From Verrucomicrobiota bacterium (GTDB lineage Bacteria > Verrucomicrobiota > Verrucomicrobiia > Chthoniobacterales > JACTMZ01), in the NCBI GenBank assembly GCA_027624625.1, contig JAQBWH010000007.1:1-62192 (forward strand): a stretch of 62,192 nt of DNA, in the 5' to 3' direction. Position numbers and translations under genes: made by a program. The notes under the pieces are model-generated. The model was not told the DNA's origin. It searched no databases and saw nothing but the letters and a program-made list of their open reading frames with translations. Within the stretch, counting starts at the first letter, position 1, and the number at the start of each line of letters is the position of its first letter. Shown here one piece after another: positions 62,188 to 62,192 of the stretch.

Positions 62188-62192
62188 ATGCA
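62188..62192 (+). CDS. Possible start of the next gene (cut by window edge)
   Basis: An ATG at 62188 is preceded by AAGGA six bases upstream. From its place after the permease it may be the exporter ATPase. An in-frame GTG at 62123 would give a Lys-rich N-terminus (KKAARKQDGSEAKKE), so the start is not certain. Only five bases of coding sequence are seen. Confidence 0.25.

Overview
The window is a GC-rich, densely packed stretch of bacterial chromosome with about 60 protein genes, one tRNA gene and no insertion sequence, prophage or CRISPR array that I could see. The gene set suggests a Verrucomicrobiota (PVC group) bacterium, possibly Opitutae-like. The signs are many TPR proteins, a GldG/DUF4340 ABC cluster, the mreBCD-mrdA-rng order, a GH57 branching enzyme, several lineage-type hypotheticals, and many start codons without a clear Shine-Dalgarno sequence. 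This placement rests on gene content and is an inference.

Left part (1-24.6 kb). The 3' end of a dihydrolipoyl dehydrogenase is followed by an Old Yellow Enzyme, a secreted cyclophilin, and a small accessory patch around tRNA-Arg(CCG). A DEDDy exonuclease and TPR pair comes next, then envelope proteins (an SH3-like lipoprotein and an NlpC/P60 protein) and a DUF1015 protein. A housekeeping run follows: hpf, scpA, scpB, pheA, a TPR protein. Then come ftsK-rodZ-like-rimO on the minus strand, a VTT membrane protein, DUF502, purB, ffh, rpsP and khpA. After khpA there is a decayed SMR efflux gene and an exported superoxide dismutase.

Middle part (24.6-40.8 kb). One open frame encodes a low-molecular-weight protein phosphatase joined to serine hydroxymethyltransferase. 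The ferrous iron operon follows: a Cys-rich FeoA, a second FeoA, FeoB, and a FeoB-associated Cys protein read in frame into an exported protein. A 7-1-7 Fur-type palindrome sits just before it. Further on are an ACT-ACT protein, rmuC, ilvB, a large lineage-type protein, a lytic transglycosylase, menD and menF, DUF2934, a 4-TM holin-like protein and trpF.

Right part (40.8-62.2 kb). A long minus-strand cell-shape cluster runs mreB-mreC-mreD-mrdA-rng-GH57-FlgD-like. Upstream of it, on the same strand, is an ABC-ATPase/permease/GldG-like/DUF4340 operon. Divergent from that are sucA and sucB (2-oxoglutarate dehydrogenase E1 and E2), a TPR protein and a GbsR-type regulator. The start of a surface-polysaccharide region (sugar-nucleotide epimerase and ABC-2 exporter permease) runs off the right edge.

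The items most worth a second look are the phosphatase-SHMT fusion, the Cys-rich FeoA with its operator, the FeoB-associated fusion, the E2 subunit without a peripheral subunit-binding domain, the SMR pseudogene, and a probable leaderless ilvB promoter.
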